A program made the translations under genes and the position numbers. From NCBI RefSeq assembly GCF_014805825.1, contig NZ_CP061941.1:1550001-1614000 (forward strand): a DNA stretch of 64,000 nucleotides, given 5' to 3'. Each line of letters opens with the position of its first letter. Within the stretch, counting starts at the first letter, position 1. Below the pieces are notes generated by a model, which saw nothing but the letters and a program-made list of their open reading frames with translations, did not search any database and was not told where the DNA came from. Below are positions 1 through 7,831 of this stretch, piece after piece. This DNA is from Marinomonas algicola (GTDB lineage Bacteria; Pseudomonadota; Gammaproteobacteria; Pseudomonadales; Marinomonadaceae).

Positions 1-564
1 CAACGCCATTTTAACGAGGTCGTCGTAATCACTAAGTTCGTCATTATTGATGAAAGCCTCTAGGTCACTCATTAATTTGATGATCTCATCGCCCGTTTGT
101 GGTGGCGTATAAACGACTTGCTGGGTTTGTTGATTAACTAATTTTGTCCCACCTTGTTTTCTAAATCCTGCGTCGTTATTTTCTATAATACGCTGGATTT
201 CAATAATGGTATTGTTAGTCAATATGCCAGTTTTTGTAATGGTTTCGTAGCCGACCTCAAGCGCCTTGGCGTAACAATGGACTTCTTTTGCATTATGAGA
301 GGTAAATTGTTGAGATGGGTAATGGCTACGGTATAAATCATCTTGTGTTGTTATGATATTTTCGATTTCTGAGCTTTCTTTCGCCTCCTGTAAGGATAAG
401 GTCGCTAATAATATGTATTGATTTGGCAAGGTAACGGCCAACCCTTTTAACTCCCCAAGCGCCTGATGCGCTTTCGCTGTCGCCTTTAAAACCGCTTTGG
501 TTTCTATATCACCCAGTTGTGCTAACGGTGTAAACACATGGTTATTTGCATTGGTATTTGTCAT
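1..564 (-). CDS. Fic-family protein, N-terminal part (cut by window edge)
   Basis: The reading frame is open from an ATG at 564 to the left edge (188 codons) with no stop, so the 3' part lies outside the window. The visible protein begins MTNTNANNHVFTPL and carries the signature of the N-terminal domain of Fic/DOC proteins: LPNQYILLATLSLQEAKESS followed by the conserved SSEIENI segment, then TTQDDLYR. The SEIENI segment resembles the region that in class II Fic proteins acts as the inhibitory helix (S/T-xxxE-G/N). The catalytic HxFxDGNGR motif would lie beyond the edge. The family transfers AMP or other groups to protein hydroxyls. The gene follows the HsdR remnant on the same strand, and Fic genes are often found next to type I restriction genes. 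Identification as Fic family is firm; target and activity are unknown. Confidence 0.8.
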   Translation of the reverse strand, partial: MTNTNANNHVFTPLAQLGDIETKAVLKATAKAHQALGELKGLAVTLPNQYILLATLSLQEAKESSEIENIITTQDDLYRSHYPSQQFTSHNAKEVHCYAKALEVGYETITKTGILTNNTIIEIQRIIENNDAGFRKQGGTKLVNQQTQQVVYTPPQTGDEIIKLMSDLEAFINNDELSDYDDLVKMAL

Positions 565-720
565 AGGTGTTTGTCATTATTTTCTGTTTTTCTGTGCACG
601 ATGAAAACACATGCATAAAAAACAACTTAATTTGTGCATAATCTAGCACACGCGCACACGAAAAATAAGTTTTATGTGCGCGTTTTTCTGTCGTACACAT
701 GGTTTTAGTATTCATGTGCG

Positions 721-1002
721 TTAACTTGCCCAGAGTGCTTTATTAAAGTTACTCAAAATATCGGCAATGGGTTGTTCAAACAATTTACTGGCGCGTTTGG
801 TGCCACCAATTTGTTTAAAGATACCTTCGTTAAGGTTGCTTTCATCTACAATCACATTCGCTTTTATTTGCCCTGCAATGGTTTCAAGCCACTCTCGTTG
901 TGGTGTTTTCCACGGTTGGCGACTTAGAATATTCGCTAAGGCGTTATCAACTCGCTGCTCATAAGGGACTAATGCGCCTCCCAATGCTGCTTGACGAATA
1001 AT
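721..1002 (-). pseudogene. hsdR: Type I restriction enzyme R subunit (HsdR), C-terminal remnant
   Basis: About 94 codons survive, ending at the natural stop. The sequence VPYEQRVDNALANILS, the WKTPQREWLETI segment and the closing GIFKQIGGTKRASKLFEQ / LSNFNKALW are the C-terminal signature of type I restriction R subunits of the EcoEI/EcoKI kind. The intact protein is around 800-1000 residues with helicase motor and nuclease domains, none of which is present. The frame continues upstream only into the inverted repeat of the insertion sequence, so the apparent start at 1041 (MKFVGIPQ) is IS-derived. Sequence on the far side of the IS is not hsdR, so the rest of the gene was deleted and not merely interrupted. 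This stump cannot make a restriction enzyme. Confidence 0.85.
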
Positions 1003-1038
1003 TAAAGGGGTCAGACCCTGAGGTATCCCCACGAATTT
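1003..1038. repeat. Left terminal inverted repeat of the IS
   Basis: 36 bp, identical in reverse complement to 2322-2357. The outer part holds the near-palindrome GGGGTCAGACCC, so each end can itself form a small hairpin. Confidence 0.9.
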
Positions 1039-1129
1039 CATATAAATAACAATTAGTTAACGCAAGAAGGGAACGTTCATGGCCCTTGGTGATCAATAAT
1101 TTCGCCAAAAACAACCAAACACGAGAGCC

Positions 1130-2323
1130 ATGAACGCGACGACTATTTTGAACAAAATCCTCCCTCTTGTCAGCCCCAATATGCACAAAACTCGGCGCAA
1201 TGCTGTCGCGGCCTGCATTCAAAGTCTTGCTCAGGGCAATCTCAGTACGGTGACCAACATTGGAAGAGGTATTCAATCTAAAACTTTTGAAAAGCACTGC
1301 ATCAAACGTGCTGATCGAGTACTTTCTAACGCTCATTTACAACAAGAATCACTCTCTATTTATGCTCATATGTGTCACCTTTTTGCGAGCCAAGGGCGAC
1401 CTATTATCAGTGTCGATTGGTCTGATCTTGATGCGCGAAAACAACACTTTCTCATTCGAGCGGTAGTGGCCTTTCAAGGTCGGCCATTTACTCTATACGA
1501 GGAAGTGCATGACATTAAAACCAAGGAGAAACCGAAAACACACAAGTACTTTCTTTCCACGCTAAAATCACTTCTTCCAAAAGAGACCAAACCAATCATT
1601 GTCACGGATGCCGGTTTTAAAATGCCTTGGATAGAGTTAGTAAAAAGCTTAGGTTGGGATTATGTCGGACGTGTCCGTCGACCGCGTAAATTTTTTGATG
1701 AAGAAAGCCAATCATGGCGCTGTATCTCACATTTATTTCCGACAGCCAATGCCACGCCAAAGTCACTTTCGTTGAATCTAGGACAATCAACGCCTCACTT
1801 TTGTCATCTGGCGCTCTATAAAGGAAAGCCAAAAGGTCGGCACTCTTTAAACCAAGACGGATCAACGAAAGCATCAAAGACATCGTTAACCGCGGCACGT
1901 GGAGCAAAAGAGCCGTGGTTGTTGATTTCATCATTGCCAAAAAACCGCTCGTTTGCCAAGAAAAGCGTGAAGGTTTATCAGACACGAATGCAAATAGAAG
2001 AAAGTTTTAGAGACATGAAAAGCACAAAATTCGGCTTAGGTTTCGAGCATAACTACACTAAAATTTTAGCCAGAATGAAGCTGCTGGTTTTACTGACAAC
2101 GCTGACCGCTATGGTGCTTATCTTATTAGGCAAAGTGGTTGAACTGGCTGGATTAGCGTATCGTTTTCAATCGTCCAGCACTCGCAAACGCAGAGTGCTC
2201 TCTCATTTTTTTCTGGGCAAAAGAGCATTGTCTACGAATCTAAAAATCACCCTCAAACAATGGCGAGAAGGAGTTCAGCAATTCGCTGAACAGCTGTTTA
2301 AGGGAGAAGGTTTTATGGTTTAA
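1130..2323 (+). CDS. IS4/IS10-like transposase
   Basis: 397 residues, close to the 402 of the IS10 transposase. The DDE catalytic motifs of the IS4 family are visible: ISVDWSDLD (first Asp, about residue 97), IVTDAGFKMPW (second Asp, about residue 160) and the YREK-like MQIEESFRDMKS (Glu about residue 293). The N-terminal segment with GRGIQSKTFEKHCIKRADRVL matches the IS10-type DNA-binding region. It cuts and re-joins the element ends, using the flanking 36-bp repeats. The gene is intact with no frameshift. The start at 1130 lies about 90 bp inside the left repeat. Family assignment is firm; I did not match it to a named IS. Confidence 0.92.
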   Translation: MNATTILNKILPLVSPNMHKTRRNAVAACIQSLAQGNLSTVTNIGRGIQSKTFEKHCIKRADRVLSNAHLQQESLSIYAHMCHLFASQGRPIISVDWSDLDARKQHFLIRAVVAFQGRPFTLYEEVHDIKTKEKPKTHKYFLSTLKSLLPKETKPIIVTDAGFKMPWIELVKSLGWDYVGRVRRPRKFFDEESQSWRCISHLFPTANATPKSLSLNLGQSTPHFCHLALYKGKPKGRHSLNQDGSTKASKTSLTAARGAKEPWLLISSLPKNRSFAKKSVKVYQTRMQIEESFRDMKSTKFGLGFEHNYTKILARMKLLVLLTTLTAMVLILLGKVVELAGLAYRFQSSSTRKRRVLSHFFLGKRALSTNLKITLKQWREGVQQFAEQLFKGEGFMV

Positions 2324-2357
2324 ATTCGTGGGGATACCTCAGGGTCAGACCCCTTTA
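2322..2357. repeat. Right terminal inverted repeat of the IS
   Basis: Perfect 36-bp reverse complement of 1003-1038. It overlaps the last two bases of the transposase stop codon. Confidence 0.9.
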
Positions 2358-2408
2358 CTTCGAATAAAAACTTAACTTATTGAAATTAAATTATTAATTC
2401 TATAGCTG

Positions 2409-2492
2409 GCTTGTATTACTCTTATAAAAGGTGAGCGTGATGCCATATGGCCAGTTACAGTTAATGGAAATTGGCGCGTAGCTATTTTAAAT
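2409..2492 (+). pseudogene. HigB/RelE-type toxin remnant
   Basis: In one forward frame, right after an in-frame TAG at 2403, the DNA reads IKGERDAIWPVTVNGNWRV. This closely resembles the conserved core of HigB-like plasmid-maintenance killer toxins (LKGxxxGxWxVxVNGNWRxxF). No start, no N-terminal half and no antitoxin gene are present, and the frame runs on without the family's C-terminal FRFEDG..VDYH block. I read it as a stump of about 28 codons left in the same damaged junction as the HsdR remnant. The match is short, so the call is moderate. Confidence 0.45.
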
Positions 2493-3242
2493 AGTGTCAC
2501 GAATCTCGGCGACAAAATCGTAGGAGTCTCCTGGGAACCATGATCGCGTAAACTCAACGTGAGTGCCTTCATGGTTGATGCCAGTTCGTTCTATGTATAA
2601 AGCTGCACTCAGTTGGGGTATGTCGAGCAAATTGGCACGTTGTTCGTCGATGCTGATGGCCCGTAGCCTTTGTAGTGCGCGAACTGGACGACAACCTTGT
2701 TGATCTAATAAGTCATAAAGAGAGCCTTCCATTGCAAATGGGTTGAGGATGTAGCAACTCGGGATGGTGGCTAACTCCAAGGCCATGGGTTTTCCGTCGG
2801 CATAACGTAGGCGATAAAAACGCACAACTTCTTGGTCTTCAGACAGTTTAAGGGCTTTGCATTCGTCTTCGTGTGGCATACCTAAAGAGCGATCAAGCCA
2901 TTTAGAGGTAATGGTTTTTCCACGAGCTTCCATAACTTCAGTAAAGCTGCGTAAATGATTCAGTGGTTGTTCCACTCGCTCAGAGACAAAGGTGCCTGCG
3001 CCTTGTCTCTGAGTGAGAATTTCGTCTTTAATGAGCTCATCAATGGCGCGCCGAACCGTCACACGCGAGACATCTAAATGCTTGGCAAGGTCGCGCTCGG
3101 GAGGTAGAGTGTCACCCCCCAGAACACGGCCTTCTACAATAGCGGTGTGGATGGCTTTCTTTACTTGTATATAAAGAGGAATGCCTTTTGCGCGTAAGTT
3201 ATCGGCTTCGCCAAAGAGAATATTTACCCGATTTTGACTCAT
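2487..3242 (-). CDS. GntR-family (HutC subfamily) regulator of amino-sugar genes
   Basis: 251 residues. The N-terminal winged helix (residues about 15-80) shows LPPERDLAKHLDVSRVTVRR and QRQGAGTFV. Residues about 95-245 form the UTRA effector domain of the HutC/DasR/NagR subfamily, which usually senses phosphorylated amino sugars such as GlcN-6-P or GlcNAc-6-P. It is the last gene of the leftward sugar-transport operon, 42 bp after the ATPase gene. That position and the divergent nag genes make it the probable local repressor, analogous to NagQ or NagR (inference). Candidate operators with TATTGG/TTGGTAT half-sites lie in the 7594-7831 spacer. The effector was not determined. Confidence 0.85.
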   Translation of the reverse strand: MSQNRVNILFGEADNLRAKGIPLYIQVKKAIHTAIVEGRVLGGDTLPPERDLAKHLDVSRVTVRRAIDELIKDEILTQRQGAGTFVSERVEQPLNHLRSFTEVMEARGKTITSKWLDRSLGMPHEDECKALKLSEDQEVVRFYRLRYADGKPMALELATIPSCYILNPFAMEGSLYDLLDQQGCRPVRALQRLRAISIDEQRANLLDIPQLSAALYIERTGINHEGTHVEFTRSWFPGDSYDFVAEIRDTI

Positions 3243-3284
3243 TCTATTTTCCCAAGGGTAGGCCCCACATGTTAACGGTGTGGC

Positions 3285-4406
3285 TCATGAAATGGATGTT
3301 TTTTTAGCCTCGATATGGCTTGCCAATCTAGGTAAGGCGGTTCCTTTATCATTAAACAAGTAGACGCTGTTTGGCCTTATTCCAAAGTGGACGGTATCGC
3401 CGGCTTTATACTGGTTATCACCATCGATTTTTAGCACCAGCTCGCCTTCTTTGGGGATGTCTACGTATAAATAGGACAATTCCCCAAGATGCTCTACGAG
3501 CGTCACTTTCCCTTCTACTTTATTGTCTTCACATTGTAATGACATGTGCTCAGGTCGCAGCCCTATTTGAACCGTATCTCCCACATTAGCGCTTGAGCTG
3601 TCGATTGCGGCCGAAATCACGCGGCGGGATTCTAGCATAATTTGCGTGTTTTCGTTGCCAACAGCCACTATTTTTGCGTTGAGAAAGTTCATTTTGGGTG
3701 AGCCAATGAAACCTGCGACAAACTGTGTTTGTGGATGGTGATATAAATGTAAAGGTGAGCCCACTTGTTCTACTCGGCCTTGGTTCATGACGACGATCTT
3801 GTCGCCGAGTGTCATGGCTTCTACTTGATCATGGGTGACATAAATTACTGTCGCTTTTAATTCTTGGTGCAACTTACCAAGCTCAACCCGAGTTTGTACC
3901 CGTAATGACGCATCGAGATTTGATAAAGGCTCATCGAATAGGAAGACTTTGGGGTCTCTTACAATGGCACGACCAATCGCCACCCGCTGACGTTGACCGC
4001 CGGATAACTCTCTTGGCAAACGTTCAAGTAGGTGATCAATTTTCAGTTTTTTGGCGGCTTCAACCACCTTATTATGAACAAAGGTTTTGTCTTTTCCTGA
4101 GATCTTTAGCCCGAATGCCATATTCTTATACACATTCATATGTGGATACAGAGCGTACGACTGAAAGACCATGGCAATGCCTCGTTTGGCAGGTGACCGG
4201 CCATTTACACGCTCGTCATCTATGAATAAGTCTCCTTCGGTGATGTCTTCTAATCCTGAAAGTAAGCGTAATAAGGTAGATTTACCACAACCAGACTCGC
4301 CGATAAGGACGACAAATTCGCCATCTTGAATATCCAGATCGATGCCATGCAGTACGTCTACATCGCCAAAACGCTTTTTAATGTTTTTGAGTGTGACACT
4401 TGCCAT
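3285..4406 (-). CDS. Sugar ABC transporter ATP-binding protein (MsmK/UgpC type)
   Basis: 373 residues. Walker A is GESGCGKST (about residue 37), the signature is LSGGQRQRVAIGRA and Walker B is VFLFDEP followed by the D-loop SNLDASLR. After the nucleotide-binding domain, residues about 235-365 form the regulatory OB/TOBE domain of the CUT1 sugar importers. It hydrolyses ATP to drive the two membrane subunits encoded just upstream (34-bp gap). In this family one ATPase may serve several importers, but the operon position suggests a dedicated role here. Substrate is inferred from the neighbouring nagA, nagB and GlcNAc kinase genes. Confidence 0.93.
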   Translation of the reverse strand: MASVTLKNIKKRFGDVDVLHGIDLDIQDGEFVVLIGESGCGKSTLLRLLSGLEDITEGDLFIDDERVNGRSPAKRGIAMVFQSYALYPHMNVYKNMAFGLKISGKDKTFVHNKVVEAAKKLKIDHLLERLPRELSGGQRQRVAIGRAIVRDPKVFLFDEPLSNLDASLRVQTRVELGKLHQELKATVIYVTHDQVEAMTLGDKIVVMNQGRVEQVGSPLHLYHHPQTQFVAGFIGSPKMNFLNAKIVAVGNENTQIMLESRRVISAAIDSSSANVGDTVQIGLRPEHMSLQCEDNKVEGKVTLVEHLGELSYLYVDIPKEGELVLKIDGDNQYKAGDTVHFGIRPNSVYLFNDKGTALPRLASHIEAKKTSIS

Positions 4407-4439
4407 AAAAATTCTCTCCAGCGGTCATCTTTGTTGGGG

Positions 4440-5300
4440 TTATTTGACCGCTCCGCTCGTTAAGCCGCGAATCAGTTGTCTTGAAAAAATAGTGTATAAA
4501 ACCAGTACCGGTACAATGGCCAAAGTGAGTGCCGACAATACGGAGTTCCAATTGGTCACGTATTGACCGACAAATTGTTGTACACCTAAGGTGATGGTGC
4601 GAGTTTCTTCCCCTGGCGCCAAAATAAGTGGAAACCATAGATCGTTCCAAATGGGGATCATGGTAAAAACGGCCACCGTTGCCATGGCTGGCTTCAGAAG
4701 CGGCAGGATAATACAGAAGAAAATTTTATATTCACTGACCGCATCACAGCGAGCCGCTTCTGTTAGCTCCTTCGGAATAGTGCGAACAAATTCCGACAAA
4801 ATATACACCGCGAGGGGGAGACCTTGAGCTATGTATACCAGCACTAATGCCGTTAATGTATTCGCCAGATCCAGCTCAACCATTAAGCTAAGAATACTGA
4901 CGGTTCCAAGCCGAATAGGAATCATAATGCCCATAGCAAATAGGAAGGCGATAAAGAAGTTACCACGAAACTTGTACTCAGTTAGAGCCCAAGCGGCCAT
5001 GGCGCCGAGTAATAGCACTAGACCAACGGCTAATAGGGTGACGACTAAACTGTTCCATGAGTAAAGTCCAAAATCAGACCGCAATAAAACTTCTTGAAAA
5101 CCTGCTAAGGTAAATGACTCGCTGTCGGGTAGCCCTAACGGGTCTTTAAAAATGGCTTTACGGGTCTTAAAAGCATTAATAATGACCACAATAATGGGAA
5201 ACAGGGCGATGACGGTATAAGCCAATAGAATGGCGTGAATAGTGACGCTCTTTGACACATTGAGTGGGGATGAAGGCAAAAAGCCAGTTACTATTTTCAT
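4440..5300 (-). CDS. Sugar ABC transporter permease, MalG-like
   Basis: 286 residues with about six hydrophobic segments, the first at VTIHAILLAYTVIALFPIIV. The ATPase-docking EAA loop reads LTEAARCDAVSEYKIFFCII (about residue 185). The MalG-type end is ARQ/SRQLIRGLTSGAVK. It forms one half of the inner-membrane channel of a CUT1 sugar importer with the product of the gene 9 bp upstream. The substrate is probably N-acetylglucosamine or short chitooligosaccharides, by context only. Confidence 0.92.
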   Translation of the reverse strand: MKIVTGFLPSSPLNVSKSVTIHAILLAYTVIALFPIIVVIINAFKTRKAIFKDPLGLPDSESFTLAGFQEVLLRSDFGLYSWNSLVVTLLAVGLVLLLGAMAAWALTEYKFRGNFFIAFLFAMGIMIPIRLGTVSILSLMVELDLANTLTALVLVYIAQGLPLAVYILSEFVRTIPKELTEAARCDAVSEYKIFFCIILPLLKPAMATVAVFTMIPIWNDLWFPLILAPGEETRTITLGVQQFVGQYVTNWNSVLSALTLAIVPVLVLYTIFSRQLIRGLTSGAVK

Positions 5301-5309
5301 ATTTGCCTC

Positions 5310-6245
5310 CTAAAATTGGAATCGTTGGATACGACGTTGAACGAAGAAAAGAAATAGCATGACACCCACTAAAATGATTAAAAACATGAGGGTGGCAACA
5401 GCGGCTCCCATGCTGGCACTGCCTTGTTGTAATTGGAAACCAAAGAAGGTTCGATAAAAGAAAGTACCCATCAGGTCGGTTGAGAAGTTAGGTCCTGCTA
5501 AGGCACCTTTAACCGCGTAGATCAACTCAAAAGCGTTGAAGTTGGCCACAAAGGTTAAAATTGAAACCATCGCAATCGTCGGTAAAATCAAAGGCAATTT
5601 GATGTACCAAAACGTCTGTAATGGATTGGCTCCATCAACCGTACCGGCATCAACAATATCATCTGGAATATTGAGCAATGTGGCGTAAATAAGCATCATT
5701 GGAATACCAACAAATTGCCAAACGGAAATAAAGCTCAAAGTAATAAGCGCGCTGCCTTCTTTGCCTAGCCAAGCATCAAAATACTGACCAAGACCGATGT
5801 TATACAGGAAGTCTTCTGAAATTCCCCAAATAGGGCTAAGCAATAATTGCCAAACAAAGCCGATAATCACAACGGATAGCATGGTTGGCATAAAAATAAG
5901 CGTTCGGTATGTGCCTGATAAACGTAATTTTGGTGAACTCAATAGAATGGCAAGTAATAATCCAATTGGATTTTGCAATAACATATGAATGACAAAAAAC
6001 TTAAAATTGTTAAGTAAGGCATTCCAAAACGCATGAGACCAATTGTCGTCCGTTACCAGGGTAATAAAATTCTGCAAACCCACAAAGGTACTGTTACCGT
6101 CTTGCGAATTGAACAGGCTTAAGAAGAGTGTATCGAGTAAAGGGTACACGCTAAAAGTAATGTATATCAGCAATGCTGGCGCAAGGAAAATGACAAGATG
6201 CCAGGGAAAAGGTTTTTTTTCATCTTGATGATTATGTTGAGTCAT
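5310..6245 (-). CDS. Sugar ABC transporter permease, MalF-like
   Basis: About 311 residues from the ATG at 6245 (MTQHNHQDEKK). An ATG at 6278 gives 11 more residues, but it lacks a ribosome site, whereas AGAGACAG stands about 6 bases before 6245. Six membrane segments are visible, the first being WHLVIFLAPALLIYITFSVY. The EAA loop is IPDDIVDAGTVDGANPLQTF. It pairs with the MalG-like subunit to make the channel of the importer. Gene order binding protein - MalF-like - MalG-like - ATPase is the usual CUT1 order. Confidence 0.9.
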   Translation of the reverse strand: MTQHNHQDEKKPFPWHLVIFLAPALLIYITFSVYPLLDTLFLSLFNSQDGNSTFVGLQNFITLVTDDNWSHAFWNALLNNFKFFVIHMLLQNPIGLLLAILLSSPKLRLSGTYRTLIFMPTMLSVVIIGFVWQLLLSPIWGISEDFLYNIGLGQYFDAWLGKEGSALITLSFISVWQFVGIPMMLIYATLLNIPDDIVDAGTVDGANPLQTFWYIKLPLILPTIAMVSILTFVANFNAFELIYAVKGALAGPNFSTDLMGTFFYRTFFGFQLQQGSASMGAAVATLMFLIILVGVMLFLFFVQRRIQRFQF

Positions 6246-6321
6246 AACGCTGTCTCTAATAATGCTATCTGGAACCATAAAATAGGGAAGGCGTGAATAG
6301 CCCTCCCATGGTCTGCTTAAA

Positions 6322-7593
6322 TTATTGTTGAGGAGCGTACCACTGCTCTAAGCCATTCTGTGTTTCCTGAGCGGCGGCTTCTGGCGTCATTGTGCCGTTG
6401 ATGACCTGAGCACTGACGTTCCAAAGTTGATTTTCTAAGTTTGGCGTACCTCGAGATAGGATTTGATAAGAGTTACGAATAGTCGACTCGCACTGATCTC
6501 TCCAGCTAATGAATTCTTGAGCAACCGGATCTTTGATGGCTATTTTATGATTTGATAATGGGAAAAAGCCTGGTACGGCATTCGCAAACAGTTCGGCAAA
6601 TTCTTGGCTGGCCATCCAATTTAGCAGCTCCGCTGCCGCTTCTTTGTTTTTTGAATTAGCATTAATGCCGATACCAATATCCGTGTGATCACTGATATAA
6701 CAAGAGTCGCCATTTTTAGCGACAGGAGGTGGGAAGGCGCCAAACTCAAAATCCGCTTGGTTATTAAAGGTTTGGATGTCCCAAGAACCAGCAGGGTAGA
6801 TGGCGGCACGTCCTAGTGTAAATAGGTTTTGTGAGTCAGAATACTTTTGCGCTTCAAATCCACGACCAAGGTATGGTTTCCACTGAGCCAACTCCTTCCA
6901 AGTATCGACATAAGCGTCGTCGGTTAATTTAGCTTTGCCTTCTAACAATGCCTTACGACCAGATTCGCCTTTCCAGTAGTTTGGACCAATGTTTTGGAAT
7001 CCCATCGTTGCGCTTTCCCATTGGTCTGCTGTACCCATTGCGAGCGGTGAATAACGACTTTCCGACTTTATTGCGTCCAATACGGTAAAGAATTCATCTC
7101 GTGTTTTTGGTACAGAAAGGTTTAATTCTTTAAAAATCTCTTTGTTGTAGATAAACCCATGAATAACAGAGGCCATCGGTAGACAGAATTGATCTTTACC
7201 ATCATCGGTTACCCATGCACTTTTAGCAACATCAGAGAACTCATTCAGGCCCTGTACGTCATTCAGTGAGTCTAAATAGCCGCTTGTAAAGAGTGTTAAT
7301 GAGGTGTCAAAAGGACGGCAAGTAATTAAATCACCAGCCGTACCGGCTTGCAGTTTTGCTTGCAACGCTGAGTTGTATTGAGTTGGGGGGGTCGGCGCAA
7401 AATTTACTTTCGTATCTGGGTGACTTTTATTAAAGGCGGGAATAATAACGTCTGACCATATATTCGCATCATCGCTACGCCAGCTTTCTATCGTTAATGT
7501 TCCTGCCGCATTAACCATGCCAACACTGCTTAACATAACAGCAGTAGCGATAGCATATTTTGATACGGATAGGTTGGAATGTGCATTAGACAT
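6322..7593 (-). CDS. Periplasmic sugar-binding protein of the ABC importer
   Basis: 423 residues. An N-terminal signal sequence (KYAIATAVMLSSVGMVNAAG) has a probable cleavage after VNA or NAA, near residue 30. The mature part has the fold pattern of family 1 extracellular solute-binding proteins: TLTIESWRSDDANIW at the start, then YNSALQAKLQAGTAGDLI and AAIYPAGSWDIQTF. It captures the sugar in the periplasm and delivers it to the permeases. It is the first gene of the leftward operon, so it is transcribed from the regulated divergent spacer. Several cysteines (CRPF, FCLP, SCYIS, QCEST) may form disulfides. Specificity for GlcNAc or chitobiose is inferred from the operon across the spacer. Confidence 0.92.
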   Translation of the reverse strand: MSNAHSNLSVSKYAIATAVMLSSVGMVNAAGTLTIESWRSDDANIWSDVIIPAFNKSHPDTKVNFAPTPPTQYNSALQAKLQAGTAGDLITCRPFDTSLTLFTSGYLDSLNDVQGLNEFSDVAKSAWVTDDGKDQFCLPMASVIHGFIYNKEIFKELNLSVPKTRDEFFTVLDAIKSESRYSPLAMGTADQWESATMGFQNIGPNYWKGESGRKALLEGKAKLTDDAYVDTWKELAQWKPYLGRGFEAQKYSDSQNLFTLGRAAIYPAGSWDIQTFNNQADFEFGAFPPPVAKNGDSCYISDHTDIGIGINANSKNKEAAAELLNWMASQEFAELFANAVPGFFPLSNHKIAIKDPVAQEFISWRDQCESTIRNSYQILSRGTPNLENQLWNVSAQVINGTMTPEAAAQETQNGLEQWYAPQQ

Positions 7594-7652
7594 GGTTTTT
7601 CTCCGTTTGTGTTTTTTGTGATTTGTTATCTATTTTTATTGTAAATATTAAT

Positions 7653-7660
7653 TATTGGTA
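7653..7660. promoter_or_regulatory. Candidate GntR half-site near the binding-protein start
   Basis: TATTGGTA at 7653-7660, followed 9 bases later by AGGTATTG at 7667-7674. The core recurs at 7695-7711 and near 7770. HutC-type GntR proteins bind short palindromes often built on TGGTAT or GGTCTA halves. Operator role is inference. Confidence 0.3.
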
Positions 7661-7694
7661 TCTTTTAGGTATTGTTTGTTTTTAGAAATTAGCA

Positions 7695-7711
7695 CCAATA
7701 TTACGTATTGG
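7695..7711. promoter_or_regulatory. Candidate operator palindrome CCAATA-N5-TATTGG
   Basis: Perfect 6-bp inverted repeat with a 5-bp centre (TTACG), midway between the divergent sugar-transport and nag operons. The spacing suits a dimeric GntR-family regulator. Its right half TATTGG also occurs at 7653 and 7770 in this spacer. Confidence 0.45.
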
Positions 7712-7743
7712 CAAATAAAAAAAGTAAAAATTAAGAAAATATT

Positions 7744-7778
7744 TTGACCTTTATAGATTAAAGGTACTATATTGGTAT
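7744..7778 (+). promoter_or_regulatory. Putative nagB promoter with overlapping operator half-site
   Basis: TTGACC (7744-7749) as -35 and TATATT (7768-7773) as -10, 18 bp apart. TACTAT at 7765 is an alternative -10. TATTGGTAT at 7770-7778 overlaps the -10 region, where a repressor would block transcription. Read by eye, not tested. Confidence 0.4.
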
Positions 7779-7831
7779 TATTATTTTGGGGTCTCTATTT
7801 TAAAGATCAATGTGTTTAAAGGTAAATGTTT

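Larger units (their letters stand above)
1003..2357 (+). mobile_element. Complete IS4-family (IS10 group) insertion sequence
   Basis: The element is 1355 bp, bounded by 36-bp perfect inverted repeats (1003-1038 and 2322-2357), with one transposase gene filling the interior. The transposase stop codon overlaps the right repeat by two bases. Intact ends and an uninterrupted transposase suggest recent activity. IS10-group elements normally make 9-bp target duplications. The flanks (994-1002 ACGAATAAT and 2358-2366 CTTCGAATA) do not match, which fits recombination between two copies with loss of the intervening DNA, or a deletion next to the IS. The element separates the HsdR stump from a toxin-like stump. 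Confidence 0.88.

Noticed and set aside
650..705. Inverted repeat CGCGCACA / TGTGCGCG between hsdR remnant and fic
   Set aside because: T-run is on the strand opposite to the genes, and no rightward gene precedes it. I see no support for a terminator or regulatory role.
1003..1041. Apparent start (MKFVGIPQGL) of an intact 106-residue gene on the minus strand
   Set aside because: These codons lie in the IS inverted repeat. The rest is the HsdR C-terminus, so this is a truncated remnant and not a small gene.
994..2366. Possible target-site duplication of the IS
   Set aside because: CGAATA occurs on both sides but not in register with the IS ends; the 9-bp flanks differ.
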